From: Rhodocyclaceae bacterium | GTDB taxonomy: Bacteria; Pseudomonadota; Gammaproteobacteria; Burkholderiales; Rhodocyclaceae | NCBI GenBank assembly: GCA_016791115.1 | Contig: JAEUNL010000022.1 | Span: 1-46,170, forward strand | Direction of reading: 5' to 3' | DNA length: 46,170 bases | In this document: positions 26,428 to 34,667 of the stretch, in pieces | Layout: each line of letters begins with the position of its first letter | How positions within the stretch are numbered: the stretch's first letter is position 1 | Program-made: the position numbers and the translations under genes | Notes under the pieces: generated by a model | Told to the model about the DNA's origin: nothing | Databases searched by the model: none | The model's input: only the letters and a program-made list of their open reading frames with translations

Positions 26428-27326
26428 TCCTGGGTGTGGTTGTGTGGACGGGCGCCCGGTTCGGCGGTGGAAGCGCGGGCCACGCGCAAGAGGCGGCTGT
26501 CGATCCAGCCCTGCAGATCGTTCCACATCGATGCCATTTCGGTACCCGGAAGTTTCAGGGCATGCTTGAGTTCGATGGTCACCACCGGCACCCCCTTGTC
26601 GACACCGCCGAAATTGCCGAGCGAACCCGGATAGATTCCCACCTGGTCGAGAAACAGACTGCCGAGCTTGCTCGGAGCGGGTGGCGGGCCATCGAAATCG
26701 AGCACACCATAGGGGGCGTGCACCGAGACGATCAAGTCAGGCTTGAAGTGCTCGATCTGCTCGAGAATCCACAAGGTTTCGGGTTCCGACTTCGGCATCT
26801 TGCCCGGAAAGCGGCGCGGATCGCGTCGCGTGCGCTCGACCCAGTAGCGTTGGGCGTTGGTGTTCCAGTCTGCGGTCGGGAAATTCCGATTGAGGTCCAC
26901 GCCGCGCGCATTCACGCGGGTCGCCGGCCTCCTCAGCAAACCGTCCGGGTTGACCAGCGGCACCATGCGCCAATGTACCCGCCCACCGTGGGCCTGCTGC
27001 GCACGCGCCATCCAATCGAATACCAGCGATACCGACGCACCCTCGTCGCCATGAATGCCGCCGAGTACCAGAATCCGCAATAGCGCCGGCGGCATGCGCG
27101 GCTCGAAATCCCGCCACCACAGCGGCACGCCACGCACCGAACGCCCCTGCCCGGCCTTGAGCCCCGAGTTTGCGCACGACGAAGAGATCGATGGGCCGAC
27201 ATGGGTCGTTACCGCAGAACACCAGGCGCCGAGGTCGTCCAGTCCGCCAGCGACGGCGGATGACGACCCCGCGCATAACAGGGCGGACACGGCGGCGCGA
27301 CGAATTCTGGCTCTCAGCGGAATCAT
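26424..27326 (-). CDS. Exported M14-family zinc carboxypeptidase (MpaA-like)
   Basis: A 300-residue secreted or periplasmic peptidase. Signal peptide at about residues 1-26. The M14 zinc motif HxxE is in LGGIHGDEGAS (His 92, Glu 95), followed by VNPDGLLRR, the substrate-binding NARGVDLNRNFP and a later His in IVSVHAPYG. This set matches murein tripeptide amidase MpaA and related succinylglutamate-desuccinylase-like peptidases. Unlike cytoplasmic MpaA it is exported, so cell-wall peptide trimming in the periplasm is plausible. The start at 27326 was chosen for the signal peptide. The next gene overlaps by four bases. Confidence 0.83.
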   Translation of the reverse strand: MIPLRARIRRAAVSALLCAGSSSAVAGGLDDLGAWCSAVTTHVGPSISSSCANSGLKAGQGRSVRGVPLWWRDFEPRMPPALLRILVLGGIHGDEGASVSLVFDWMARAQQAHGGRVHWRMVPLVNPDGLLRRPATRVNARGVDLNRNFPTADWNTNAQRYWVERTRRDPRRFPGKMPKSEPETLWILEQIEHFKPDLIVSVHAPYGVLDFDGPPPAPSKLGSLFLDQVGIYPGSLGNFGGVDKGVPVVTIELKHALKLPGTEMASMWNDLQGWIDSRLLRVARASTAEPGARPHNHTQE

Positions 27327-27601
27327 GGGAAGATCGTTGCTCGTGTCAATTCCCGGGCCGGCTTGCAGGCGGGCGCGCTCGGGCCGGGCCCCGCGCTGCG
27401 CAGTTCGACAGATGGTCGAATTATCCCACATCGCTTATCGGACAACCCACCGCAGGCACCCGCCCCGGCACGTCACACGCCCCCCCGGATCGGGCGCTCT
27501 GAGGCGGCGAACCACCCGATGAGATAATCTCTCGCCAGATCCCGGCCCTCCTCGAACGCGCACCATGGCATTGGCCACCCCGCGCGCGACCCGTCCCAAC
27601 C

Positions 27602-28489
27602 ATGCGCAGCCGTTACAAGCCCTCCGATCGACGTCTTCTGGCGGCCCTGTCACTGTCGCTGCTCATCCACGGCGCGCTGCTCGCATTGCGCATTGCGCCT
27701 CCAGCGGTGCAGCCCCGATCGCTCGGCGGCGACAGTCCGGAGAGGCTCGATGTCGCGCTTGCTCCACCCACAGCGCCCCGGCAGCCGCCCGCAGCCCCCC
27801 CTGTCGAGCAGGCACCACCGCCGAAGAAAGCAGGCAAGGCAGCACGCCGCGAGAACAGGCCGCCGCGCCTCGCCATCACGCGCCCCGAACCTTCCCGGCC
27901 GACCACAAGCGACGCCGAACCCGTGGCGGACGCACAGGCACGTCGCGAGGCGCTCAAGCAGTTTCTCGACGAGATCAAGCCGGTCGCGCCGGAGGGCGGC
28001 GTCGACCTGGCGCATCGCGCGGTCGACGCCGCCCGCGGAATCGCACGCGGCGAGATAAGGGCGCCCCAGGATGATCTTCCCGACGCGCCATTCCGCACGC
28101 CGCGCACCGCACGCAGGGAAAACAGCGTCGATCCGCTCGCGCTCGAACTCTACTTCGAGTCATTCGTGCAGAAGCTCAATCGCAGCGCGGCCTTTGTCGC
28201 CACCGACCCGCGGCGGCGCGGCGCGGATGTCGCCGTCGTGCAGGTTCAGCTCAACCAGGATGGCTCGCTGCGAAACTACCGCATCGTCAGCGCGGCCGAC
28301 CAGCAGGTGGAAATCGAATACGTGCGACGCGTCGTCGAACGGGCCGCGCCTTTCGCCGGCTTCCCGCCGGAGATCCGGCGCCAGTACGAATCGCTCACTT
28401 TCGAGATCTGCATCTTCCCGCCGCGAGCCGGTGCCTCGGGCGGATTCTCGCGCACCTCCGGCAGCGGCAGCTGTCGCGATCAGGGCTGA
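27602..28489 (+). CDS. TonB-like energy-transducer protein
   Basis: A 295-residue protein with TonB architecture: short cytoplasmic N-terminus, one transmembrane helix (LAALSLSLLIHGALLALRI, about 12-30; the SxxxH pattern of TonB is seen as SLSLLIH), a Pro/Ala/Lys-rich periplasmic spacer, and a C-terminal domain of about 110 residues (VVQVQLNQDGSLRNYRIV, PFAGFPPEIRRQYESLTFEI in parts). No ExbB/ExbD or receptor gene is adjacent, so it is an orphan TonB paralogue. The 275-base divergent gap before it contains GATAAT (27523-27528) within a small palindrome but no good -35. Confidence 0.78.
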   Translation: MRSRYKPSDRRLLAALSLSLLIHGALLALRIAPPAVQPRSLGGDSPERLDVALAPPTAPRQPPAAPPVEQAPPPKKAGKAARRENRPPRLAITRPEPSRPTTSDAEPVADAQARREALKQFLDEIKPVAPEGGVDLAHRAVDAARGIARGEIRAPQDDLPDAPFRTPRTARRENSVDPLALELYFESFVQKLNRSAAFVATDPRRRGADVAVVQVQLNQDGSLRNYRIVSAADQQVEIEYVRRVVERAAPFAGFPPEIRRQYESLTFEICIFPPRAGASGGFSRTSGSGSCRDQG

Positions 28490-28526
28490 ACACCGTCCGA
28501 CCGTGGATTCCGTCACACCCGCACCC

Positions 28527-28553
28527 TCAAGTCCCGCATGATCAATCCGTAAA
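28527..28553 (+). promoter_or_regulatory. Candidate FliA promoter upstream of the c-di-GMP riboswitch
   Basis: TCAAG (28527-28531), exactly 14 bases, then TCCGTAAA (28546-28553). Transcription would begin near 28560, about 35 bases before the riboswitch aptamer, which is the right place for a leader promoter. Spacing matches the E. coli FliA layout TAAAG-N14-GCCGATAA. Confidence 0.5.
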
Positions 28554-28596
28554 TACCATCAACGCGATGTCGTTGAAGCCGGTACTGCGGCCCGAC

Positions 28597-28690
28597 GCGT
28601 CGCCAAAGGCAACCCGGGCGAAAGTCCGGAGACGCAAAGCTTCCGGCCTTCGCCGCCGGGCGACAGCAGGCACGCCGCCGTGCCGCCGCC
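28597..28690 (+). ncRNA. Cyclic-di-GMP-I riboswitch (GEMM-I)
   Basis: The conserved core is clear: AAAGGCAACC, a six-pair stem CCGGGC-GAAA-GTCCGG with GAAA tetraloop (about 28614-28629), then GACGCAAAGC (28631-28640) and TTCCGGCC, then a second hairpin (TCGCC/GGCGA) and GACAGCAGGCACGCC. This is the layout of the c-di-GMP-I aptamer, tetraloop and receptor included. Ends are approximate. It sits in the 314-base gap between the TonB-like gene and an M12B protease, so c-di-GMP should control that protease. An in-frame ATG at 28567 lies upstream of the aptamer and is not the protein start. Confidence 0.9.
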
Positions 28691-28755
28691 CGAACGCATG
28701 GCAGCGGGGCCGTCGGAAGGGATCCGTTACCATCCGCCCCGCGGCAGCGCGGGTT

Positions 28756-28778
28756 CGACGCAGCGTCGCCTTGTCTTT
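28756..28778 (+). terminator. Possible riboswitch-controlled leader terminator
   Basis: CGACG-CAG-CGTCG (28756-28768) forms a five-pair hairpin followed by CCTTGTCTTT. It lies between the aptamer and the ribosome site at 28793. A weaker hairpin CCCGC...GCGGG (28738-28753) abuts it. Whether c-di-GMP turns expression on or off cannot be read from this. Confidence 0.35.
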
Positions 28779-28803
28779 CATCGTGATTGCACAGGGGAAC
28801 GAG

Positions 28804-31467
28804 TTGAACTTTCCGTCGAAGCTTCGCCGCACCATCCTTTGCCTGCCCTTGATCTTCTGGATCGCCGACCGGGCCGAAGCCGCACCCGCCATGCAGGCAG
28901 GTTCCGGGAGCGGAGCCCAGCGTGTCGCGATCTCCGTGCCGGAGTTCGAACGCTGCCAGGGTTTCGATATCCTGCTTGGCGGGCAAACTTGGCGTGTCGC
29001 CTGCGAACGCGTCGTCACCGCGCCCGGCGTGCGCTACTGGGAAGGCCATGTGGATGGCGCCCCTGCACACAAGCTGAGCCTGCAGATTCGCCCGGAAGGC
29101 GTCAGCGGACTGCTCGATCTGCCCGACCGCCCGCTGCGCCTCGGGCTTGTGGATGGCGTGCAATGGCTGCTCGACACCCCGGCCGCCGATCTGCGCGCCG
29201 AACTGGCTGATACGCCGCCGCCCCTGTTCGTGCTGCGCACCCCGCAATCCGCCACGGAGGCAGCAACCCTGGCCGGACAAACCGACACGCCCGATCTCCC
29301 ATCAGGCCGGCACGCCTCCGATGCGCCCGCTGCGGTCGCCTATCCGGTCGCTCTGAACCTTGCAGACCTCGCTGCCGTCGAACCCGGCGGCCAGGTCGAT
29401 CTCGCGTTACCCGGCATGCAGCATGGCATCACCTACGAGCGGACCACGGTCTCGCCGACTGGGACATCCACCTGGATCGGCTACCTGACCCAGTATGGCC
29501 GGGACTATCCGGTCGTCCTGACCTACGGGGTCGACGGCAGCGCCACCGGTTCAGTTCAGGGACCGTCGGGCGAATGGCTGCTCACCGGCACCTCCGGCAA
29601 GACCTGGTTGGTCGACACGTCAGCCTCGGGCATCCGCCACAACCCCGGCGCGAAAGACGACGATGCGCTGCCGCCGCCGCAGGCGGCCGCCGACATCGGT
29701 GCCTTCGCTGCGGGCGCCACGGCATCAGCCGGCAGCGCGACGGCCATTGCCACTGCCGACACAGCGGCAACGAATACCGTCATCGACGTTCTGGTTCTCT
29801 ACACGCCGGGACTCGTGTCGCGCTACGGCGGTCAGGCCGGTGCCGCGACGCGCATCGACCATTTCATATCGCTCGCCAACCAAGCTTACTCGAGCGGCAA
29901 TGTCGGCATCACCCTGCGCCGCGTCGGCATGCAAGTGATCGACATCGCCGACAACACCGGCAACAGCGCCACCCTCGACCTGCTGCGCCGCGCCAGCGGG
30001 GCATTCTCCGCGATCCCGGCTTTGCGCAACGCGACCGGTGCCGACGGCGTGATGCTGGTGCGCCCGTTCGACATGGCCGGGCAAGGGGGCAACTGCGGCG
30101 TCGGCTACGTCGGCGGCTATGGCGGCTCGCCGATGAGCGCCTATGCTGAACTCGCCTATGCAGTCGTGTCCGAGGGCAACGACACAAAGGGGCAACCCTA
30201 CTACTGCACCGACACCACCTTCGCCCATGAACTGGGGCACAACATGGGGCTGATGCATGACCGTGCCACGGTCGCCAGCCAGGGCGGCGGAAACGGCGCC
30301 CTGCCCTATGCCTTCGGCTACGGCAAGTCCGGGCAGTTCGGCACGATCATGAGCTACATCCATCCCGTGGTCGTGCGTTTCTCGAACCCCAATGACACGT
30401 CGTGCAACGGCCCTTGCGGCATAGACAGTACCGACGCCGCGAACAGCGCCGACAACGCTCGCGCGCTCGGCATCACCCGCAGCGCCTTCTCCGCATTCCG
30501 CGCGACGACGACGCAGGCATCGGTCAGCATCGCCGGCATCGTGACCATCGACGGCAAGGCAGCCGTGAACGTGCCGATTCTGGCAGGCGGAACGCCGTGC
30601 GCCACGACCTCCTCGACCGGCGCCTACGCGTGTACCTTCGCCGCAGGCTGGAGCGGAACCGTCGCCGCGTCGGCAGCCAACGTCACGTTCACGCCCTCTT
30701 CGCAGGCCTTTTCGAATGTGCAGCAGTCGGCGTCACGCAACTTTGTCGGCGTCACCCGCACCGTTTCGATAACGGGCACTGCAACCGTCGGCGGAAAGCT
30801 GGCATCGGGTGTCACCGTGACCGCCGGAAGCACGGGCTGCGGCACGACGACGTCGACCGGAACCTTCGCCTGCAAGGTGGCGTATGGCTGGTCGGGCAGC
30901 GTCAGCGCGACCAGCGCCGCCGCCACTTTCACGTCCGTGGCGCTGACTTCGGTTACAGCAAACAGAACGATCCAGTTGATCGGCACCGCAAGACCAACCT
31001 CGTTCCCAATCAAGGGCACGGTACGCGTGAATGGCATCGCCACCGCCGGCGTCACGATCACGGCCAACAACGTGACTTGCGGCACGACAAACGCTGCAGG
31101 CGCCTACACCTGCACGGTAGCGGCACGTTCGAGCGGTGTCCTGAAAGCGGCCTTCGCAGGCGCCGGCTTTTCTCCGAGTGCACGTTCCTACACCGACATC
31201 GCTGCCGCGTTCACGCAGAACTTCGAGGGCACGCGTCCGCAGGTCGCGATTACGGGTGCGGTAACCGTGAAGGGGGTACGTCGGGCGGGGGTCGCGGTCC
31301 AGGCAGGTGGCACCGCCTGCGGGGTCACCAACGCTGCCGGCGAATTCGCGTGCAGCCGGCCTAAGGCCTGGTCGGGGCGCGTCCTGGCGCCGTCAATCTC
31401 GACGGCAATGTATGTGGACGTGGTGAATCTTTCCGCACCGATCCGCGTGACGCTCGCCCAGCGTTGA
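28804..31467 (+). CDS. Secreted M12B-type zinc metalloprotease with four C-terminal repeats
   Basis: An 887-residue exported protease. I place the start at TTG 28804 because AGGGGA lies six bases upstream, the signal peptide (about FPSKLRRTILCLPLIFWIADRAEA) begins there, and the riboswitch occupies the upstream part of the open frame; a GTG at 28783 is the alternative. After a propeptide-like region of about 300 residues comes the catalytic domain with HELGHNMGLMHD (His about 475) and Met-turn GTIMSY, the reprolysin pattern. Four repeats of about 78 residues follow (from about residue 575), each with two cysteines. There is no RTX signal, so Sec plus type II secretion is likely. Expression appears tied to c-di-GMP and perhaps FliA. 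Confidence 0.88.
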   Translation: MNFPSKLRRTILCLPLIFWIADRAEAAPAMQAGSGSGAQRVAISVPEFERCQGFDILLGGQTWRVACERVVTAPGVRYWEGHVDGAPAHKLSLQIRPEGVSGLLDLPDRPLRLGLVDGVQWLLDTPAADLRAELADTPPPLFVLRTPQSATEAATLAGQTDTPDLPSGRHASDAPAAVAYPVALNLADLAAVEPGGQVDLALPGMQHGITYERTTVSPTGTSTWIGYLTQYGRDYPVVLTYGVDGSATGSVQGPSGEWLLTGTSGKTWLVDTSASGIRHNPGAKDDDALPPPQAAADIGAFAAGATASAGSATAIATADTAATNTVIDVLVLYTPGLVSRYGGQAGAATRIDHFISLANQAYSSGNVGITLRRVGMQVIDIADNTGNSATLDLLRRASGAFSAIPALRNATGADGVMLVRPFDMAGQGGNCGVGYVGGYGGSPMSAYAELAYAVVSEGNDTKGQPYYCTDTTFAHELGHNMGLMHDRATVASQGGGNGALPYAFGYGKSGQFGTIMSYIHPVVVRFSNPNDTSCNGPCGIDSTDAANSADNARALGITRSAFSAFRATTTQASVSIAGIVTIDGKAAVNVPILAGGTPCATTSSTGAYACTFAAGWSGTVAASAANVTFTPSSQAFSNVQQSASRNFVGVTRTVSITGTATVGGKLASGVTVTAGSTGCGTTTSTGTFACKVAYGWSGSVSATSAAATFTSVALTSVTANRTIQLIGTARPTSFPIKGTVRVNGIATAGVTITANNVTCGTTNAAGAYTCTVAARSSGVLKAAFAGAGFSPSARSYTDIAAAFTQNFEGTRPQVAITGAVTVKGVRRAGVAVQAGGTACGVTNAAGEFACSRPKAWSGRVLAPSISTAMYVDVVNLSAPIRVTLAQR
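30525..31464 (+). repeat. Four-fold beta-sandwich-like repeats in the M12B protease
   Basis: Four tandem units of about 75-81 residues begin near 30525, 30763, 31006 and 31237. Each opens with (I/V).I.G.VT..G....GV.I.A, then a short Cys-TT-(S/N)..G.(Y/F).C segment, and W(S)G. The two cysteines in each unit are 10-11 residues apart and could pair. They resemble carboxypeptidase-regulatory-like or Big-type domains used for surface or substrate binding. Confidence 0.75.
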
Positions 31468-31499
31468 CCGCGCAGGCAGCGGAACGCCGGCCCGCAGTC

Positions 31500-31536
31500 G
31501 TAAGCGGGCCGTAATCGATTGTAAGCACGCGTAAGC
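31500..31536 (+). promoter_or_regulatory. Four helically phased GTAANC boxes
   Basis: GTAAGC (31500), GTAATC (31511), GTAAGC (31521) and GTAAGC (31531) recur at 11, 10 and 10 bases, on one face of the helix, 81 bases before the glycine-zipper gene. Tandem direct half-sites at 10-11 bp are the way OmpR/PhoB-family regulators bind; CpxR uses GTAAA repeats. An inverse copy, GGTTAC, lies at 31571. Confidence 0.5.
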
Positions 31537-31616
31537 GCGGTGTTCCTTGCGCGCGTTCATTCGTTGATACGGTTACGCGCCGCGGATTGCGGCGCCCGAC
31601 AACGGAGGACGCAAAA

Positions 31617-32066
31617 ATGCTGAAGAAGACCTTCCTGATCGCCGGCCTCGGGATTGCGATGATCGGGGCGCAACCCGTGTTCGCGCGCGACGACACAGTG
31701 ATCGGCGCGCTGATCGGTGCCGGCGTCGGCGCGGCAATCGGCCACAACGTGGGCGGCGAGCGCGGCGCGGTGCTGGGCGGTGCGATCGGCGCCGTTACCG
31801 GCGCATCGATCGGCGGCGCCAACCGTGGCTACACCCGTACCCACTACGAAGAGCCGGGCGCGTACTACACGCCGCAGCCAGCCTACGTTGAAGTGCCCGC
31901 CTATCCGCGACGCGCGCCGGTTCTCGTCGAACGCATCGATTATCCGCCCGTGTCATACCGCGATCGGGACGAGCGCCGCTGGAATCGGCATCATCATCAC
32001 CGCCATGACCGGTGCGACGAAGATCGCCACGACCGCCGCCATGGAGATGCCTACCGCTGGCGTTAA
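31617..32066 (+). CDS. Exported glycine-zipper envelope protein
   Basis: A 149-residue exported protein. Signal peptide MLKKTFLIAGLGIAMIGAQPVFA, then a glycine-zipper hydrophobic segment (VIGALIGAGVGAAIGHNVGG and GAVLGGAIGAVTGASIGG), and a Tyr/Pro-rich then Arg/His/Asp-rich tail (HHHHRHDRCDEDRHDRRHG). Glycine-zipper proteins of this kind sit in or at the outer membrane. The ATG at 31617 has GGAGG eight bases upstream. Phased GTAANC boxes upstream suggest control by an envelope-stress type response regulator. It converges with the Rieske kinase gene, leaving 17 bases. Confidence 0.78.
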   Translation: MLKKTFLIAGLGIAMIGAQPVFARDDTVIGALIGAGVGAAIGHNVGGERGAVLGGAIGAVTGASIGGANRGYTRTHYEEPGAYYTPQPAYVEVPAYPRRAPVLVERIDYPPVSYRDRDERRWNRHHHHRHDRCDEDRHDRRHGDAYRWR

Positions 32067-32083
32067 GCCGTTGCGTTGTCGCC

Positions 32084-34222
32084 CTAGGCCGCAAGCGGAT
32101 GGGGCGCATCGAAAGTCCTCGGCAGCAACACGTCGAATGCCGCACCGAGCGGCGTGTTGCGCGCCGTGATGCGCCCGCCGTGTGCGTTCACGATCTCGCG
32201 GCAGATCGCCAGGCCAAGGCCGGTGCCACCCGCCCCCGACTTGGTCTTGCTGCTCTGGACGAACTTGTCGAAGATCGCGTCGAGTTCGGCCTCTGGTATT
32301 CCGACCCCCTGATCTTCCAGCGAGATGCGCAGAACCCTGCGCATCTCGCTGCCATCCTGCCACGTGTCGTCGGCAAGAACCCAGGTCAGCACGCCGTGCT
32401 CGGGCGAGAACTTGATCGCGTTCGAAAGAAGGTTCAACAGCACCTGGCTGATCCGCTGCGCATCGACGACGACACGCGTATCGGGCGTCCTGACGTCAAC
32501 GTGTACCTGCAGGTGCTTTGCGGCAAGCAGTCCTTCGGCGCCCGAACGCAGGCTGCGCTCCAGAGACAGAATGTCGGTCGGCGTGCAATTCATCGTCGAG
32601 CGTCCCGCCTCCAGCCTCGCCAGATCCAGCAGGTCATCCACCAGCGCAGTAAGACGCTGCCCGCTTTGCCGAATGCGCTCGAAGTAGTCACGCAGCTTCT
32701 CGGGCGATCCCGACGTTGCGCGCTGCACGCCTATCGCAGCAAAGGAGAGCACACCGTGCAGCGGCGTGCGCAACTCGTGCGAGATGTTGGCAAGAAACTC
32801 GCTCTTCATCCTGCTTGCCTGTTCTGCAGCGTCGCGCGCCTGTACCAGGTCGGCGGTCTGTTCGCTCACGAGATCCGACAGGTGGTCACGGTGGCGGCGC
32901 AGTTCCGCCTCGATCTCCTTGCGCGCGGTGATGTCCTTGGCGATGCCCCGATAGCCGCGGAAATCGCCGTCCTGCCCGAACATCGGCTTCCCGCTGGTAC
33001 TCAGCCAGACCAAACCACCGCCCGGCGGGTAGACGCAGAACTCGAAATCGCGGTATTCGAGATACCGCGCACAAGCCCGGTGATAGCGCGACCACTTCTC
33101 CGTATCGAGCAGATCGTCGCGATGCGCCAATTCCTCGGTCCGCTTTCCGATGACCATCCGGTACTTGTCATGCATTGCCTTACGCAGCGGATCGTCCTCG
33201 CTGCCGTTCGCCTCGGGTGGCTTGAAGCGCAATTCTGCATCGGTTTCCCAGAGCCAATCGGATGCAATATCCGAGTAATCGCGGAACCGCTGTTCGCTCT
33301 CGATCAGCGCCTGCTCGCGGCTGCGCAGTGTCGTCACGTCCGAGCCGACGATCACCACGCCCTCGAGCTTGCCGGCCACGTCATAGAGGGGCGCACCATG
33401 CAGCAGCAGGCTGGGCGTGTTGCCGTTCGGCCCCTGCAGGCACACTTCGAGCGCCACATGCCCACGCGCGAGCACGCTGCGAAACAGCACCATGCCGGGC
33501 GCCACCGAGTTCAGGCCGAGCGAGGCGCGCAGCCGGTCGAGATCGCGTTGCGGAATCAGCATGTCAGCGTGGCGCCCCATGAGATCGGCCACCGTGTAAC
33601 CGAGCAGCATGTCGACGACCGGGTTGACGCGCTGGATGCAGCCCTTGCGGTCGAGCAGGAGCACGAGGTTGTCCATCGTGTCCATCACGCGCCCCACAAA
33701 GGCCGACATGCGCTGCTGCTCGACGCCGAAGTTCTCGAGCGCCAGCGACTTGTCGCTCAGCTCTCCGACCATCGCCTCCATCTGCTCCGATACTGCGACG
33801 ATCTGGTTCTCGAGCGCCGCATTTGCCTCGCGCAAGGCGGTGACCTCGTCGCGCAGGTGTTGCACTTCATCGTCGAACGCAATCGGGAACGTCTCCGCCT
33901 GCCGCTGCAGGACGATCGAGAAAATTTCGCCGTCGCGGCACACATCCAGTCGCTCGGCGTTACCCTCGATGCGCACTGCATGGCCGTGCGCGGGGCACAC
34001 GATCTGCCCGCTTCGATCGACCGGGCAACGGTCGAGCCTGAACCCCTCGTGCGGACAGGCCGCCGGGATCGCGGCGAACCCCCGTCCGGACTGGAAAATC
34101 AGGAGGTGGCGCGGCTGCGCCTCGCCCGCCAGACGCACCGAGCCGCACCAGCGGTCCGCCAATTCGGAAACGCGGCGCACGTTCTCGATCGGGATGTGCT
34201 CAGGCGCAGCGCGCGAGTTCAT
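32084..34222 (-). CDS. Rieske-PAS-PAS sensor histidine kinase linked to hydrogenase
   Basis: A 712-residue soluble histidine kinase. The N-terminus is a Rieske [2Fe-2S] domain with both ligand pairs: C56-P-H58 and, 17 residues later, C76-P-A-H79. A coiled coil (about 105-165), two PAS domains (about 170-290 and 300-430), HisKA with FLANISHELRTP (His about 482) and HATPase_c with NLLSNAIKFS and GGTGLGL follow. There are no membrane segments. It is the last gene of the hydrogenase operon, overlapping the maturation protease by 23 bases with GGAG upstream of the ATG. I infer that electrons from H2 could reach the Rieske cluster and set kinase activity. No partner response regulator is in the window. 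Confidence 0.85.
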   Translation of the reverse strand: MNSRAAPEHIPIENVRRVSELADRWCGSVRLAGEAQPRHLLIFQSGRGFAAIPAACPHEGFRLDRCPVDRSGQIVCPAHGHAVRIEGNAERLDVCRDGEIFSIVLQRQAETFPIAFDDEVQHLRDEVTALREANAALENQIVAVSEQMEAMVGELSDKSLALENFGVEQQRMSAFVGRVMDTMDNLVLLLDRKGCIQRVNPVVDMLLGYTVADLMGRHADMLIPQRDLDRLRASLGLNSVAPGMVLFRSVLARGHVALEVCLQGPNGNTPSLLLHGAPLYDVAGKLEGVVIVGSDVTTLRSREQALIESEQRFRDYSDIASDWLWETDAELRFKPPEANGSEDDPLRKAMHDKYRMVIGKRTEELAHRDDLLDTEKWSRYHRACARYLEYRDFEFCVYPPGGGLVWLSTSGKPMFGQDGDFRGYRGIAKDITARKEIEAELRRHRDHLSDLVSEQTADLVQARDAAEQASRMKSEFLANISHELRTPLHGVLSFAAIGVQRATSGSPEKLRDYFERIRQSGQRLTALVDDLLDLARLEAGRSTMNCTPTDILSLERSLRSGAEGLLAAKHLQVHVDVRTPDTRVVVDAQRISQVLLNLLSNAIKFSPEHGVLTWVLADDTWQDGSEMRRVLRISLEDQGVGIPEAELDAIFDKFVQSSKTKSGAGGTGLGLAICREIVNAHGGRITARNTPLGAAFDVLLPRTFDAPHPLAA

Positions 34223-34667
34223 CGCCGAAATACTCCATGATGCTGTCGACTGCCGCCGGCAACGCAGCGTCCACTTCGGGCGAGAGTCCCGGCATGAACG
34301 CCGTGACACGCGAAGTTTCGACGACGACCAGGCGAATCGCCGGCAGCGTCGGCAGCGTCGCCGCCGCAATCCGCAACAATCCACCGATGCCGAAGCCGTG
34401 ACCGCTCGCCCCTTCGAGCGCGATCGCCTCGGGGGGCAAGGTATGAATCGACCCCGGCGCGCCGAAGCCGGACACGGCATCGACCAACAACACGCGATCG
34501 CAACCCTCGAATAGGGGCAGCGCAGCGATTCCCGATGTGTCGGCACGGAATAGCCGCACACCGTCGGGCAGCCGCATGTCGGCAAGCCGGGCATGCACCG
34601 CCGGCCCGAAGCCGTCGTCGCCGTGCAACTCGTTGCCGAAGCAGATCACGTGGCAGTCAGACGCCAT
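34200..34667 (-). CDS. hupD: [NiFe] hydrogenase maturation endopeptidase
   Basis: A 155-residue cytoplasmic protease of the HyaD/HupD family, which removes the C-terminal tail of the hydrogenase large subunit after nickel insertion. Family marks: VICFGNELHGDDGFGPAVH at the N-terminus (the nickel-sensing Glu/Asp region), LLVDAVSGFGAPGSIH, and a later HGFG. The start at 34667 was chosen because homology begins at once; the gene overlaps the large-subunit stop by 11 bases. Its presence, together with the cleavable tail on the large subunit, argues that the hydrogenase is processed as a catalytic enzyme. Confidence 0.87.
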   Translation of the reverse strand: MASDCHVICFGNELHGDDGFGPAVHARLADMRLPDGVRLFRADTSGIAALPLFEGCDRVLLVDAVSGFGAPGSIHTLPPEAIALEGASGHGFGIGGLLRIAAATLPTLPAIRLVVVETSRVTAFMPGLSPEVDAALPAAVDSIMEYFGDELARCA

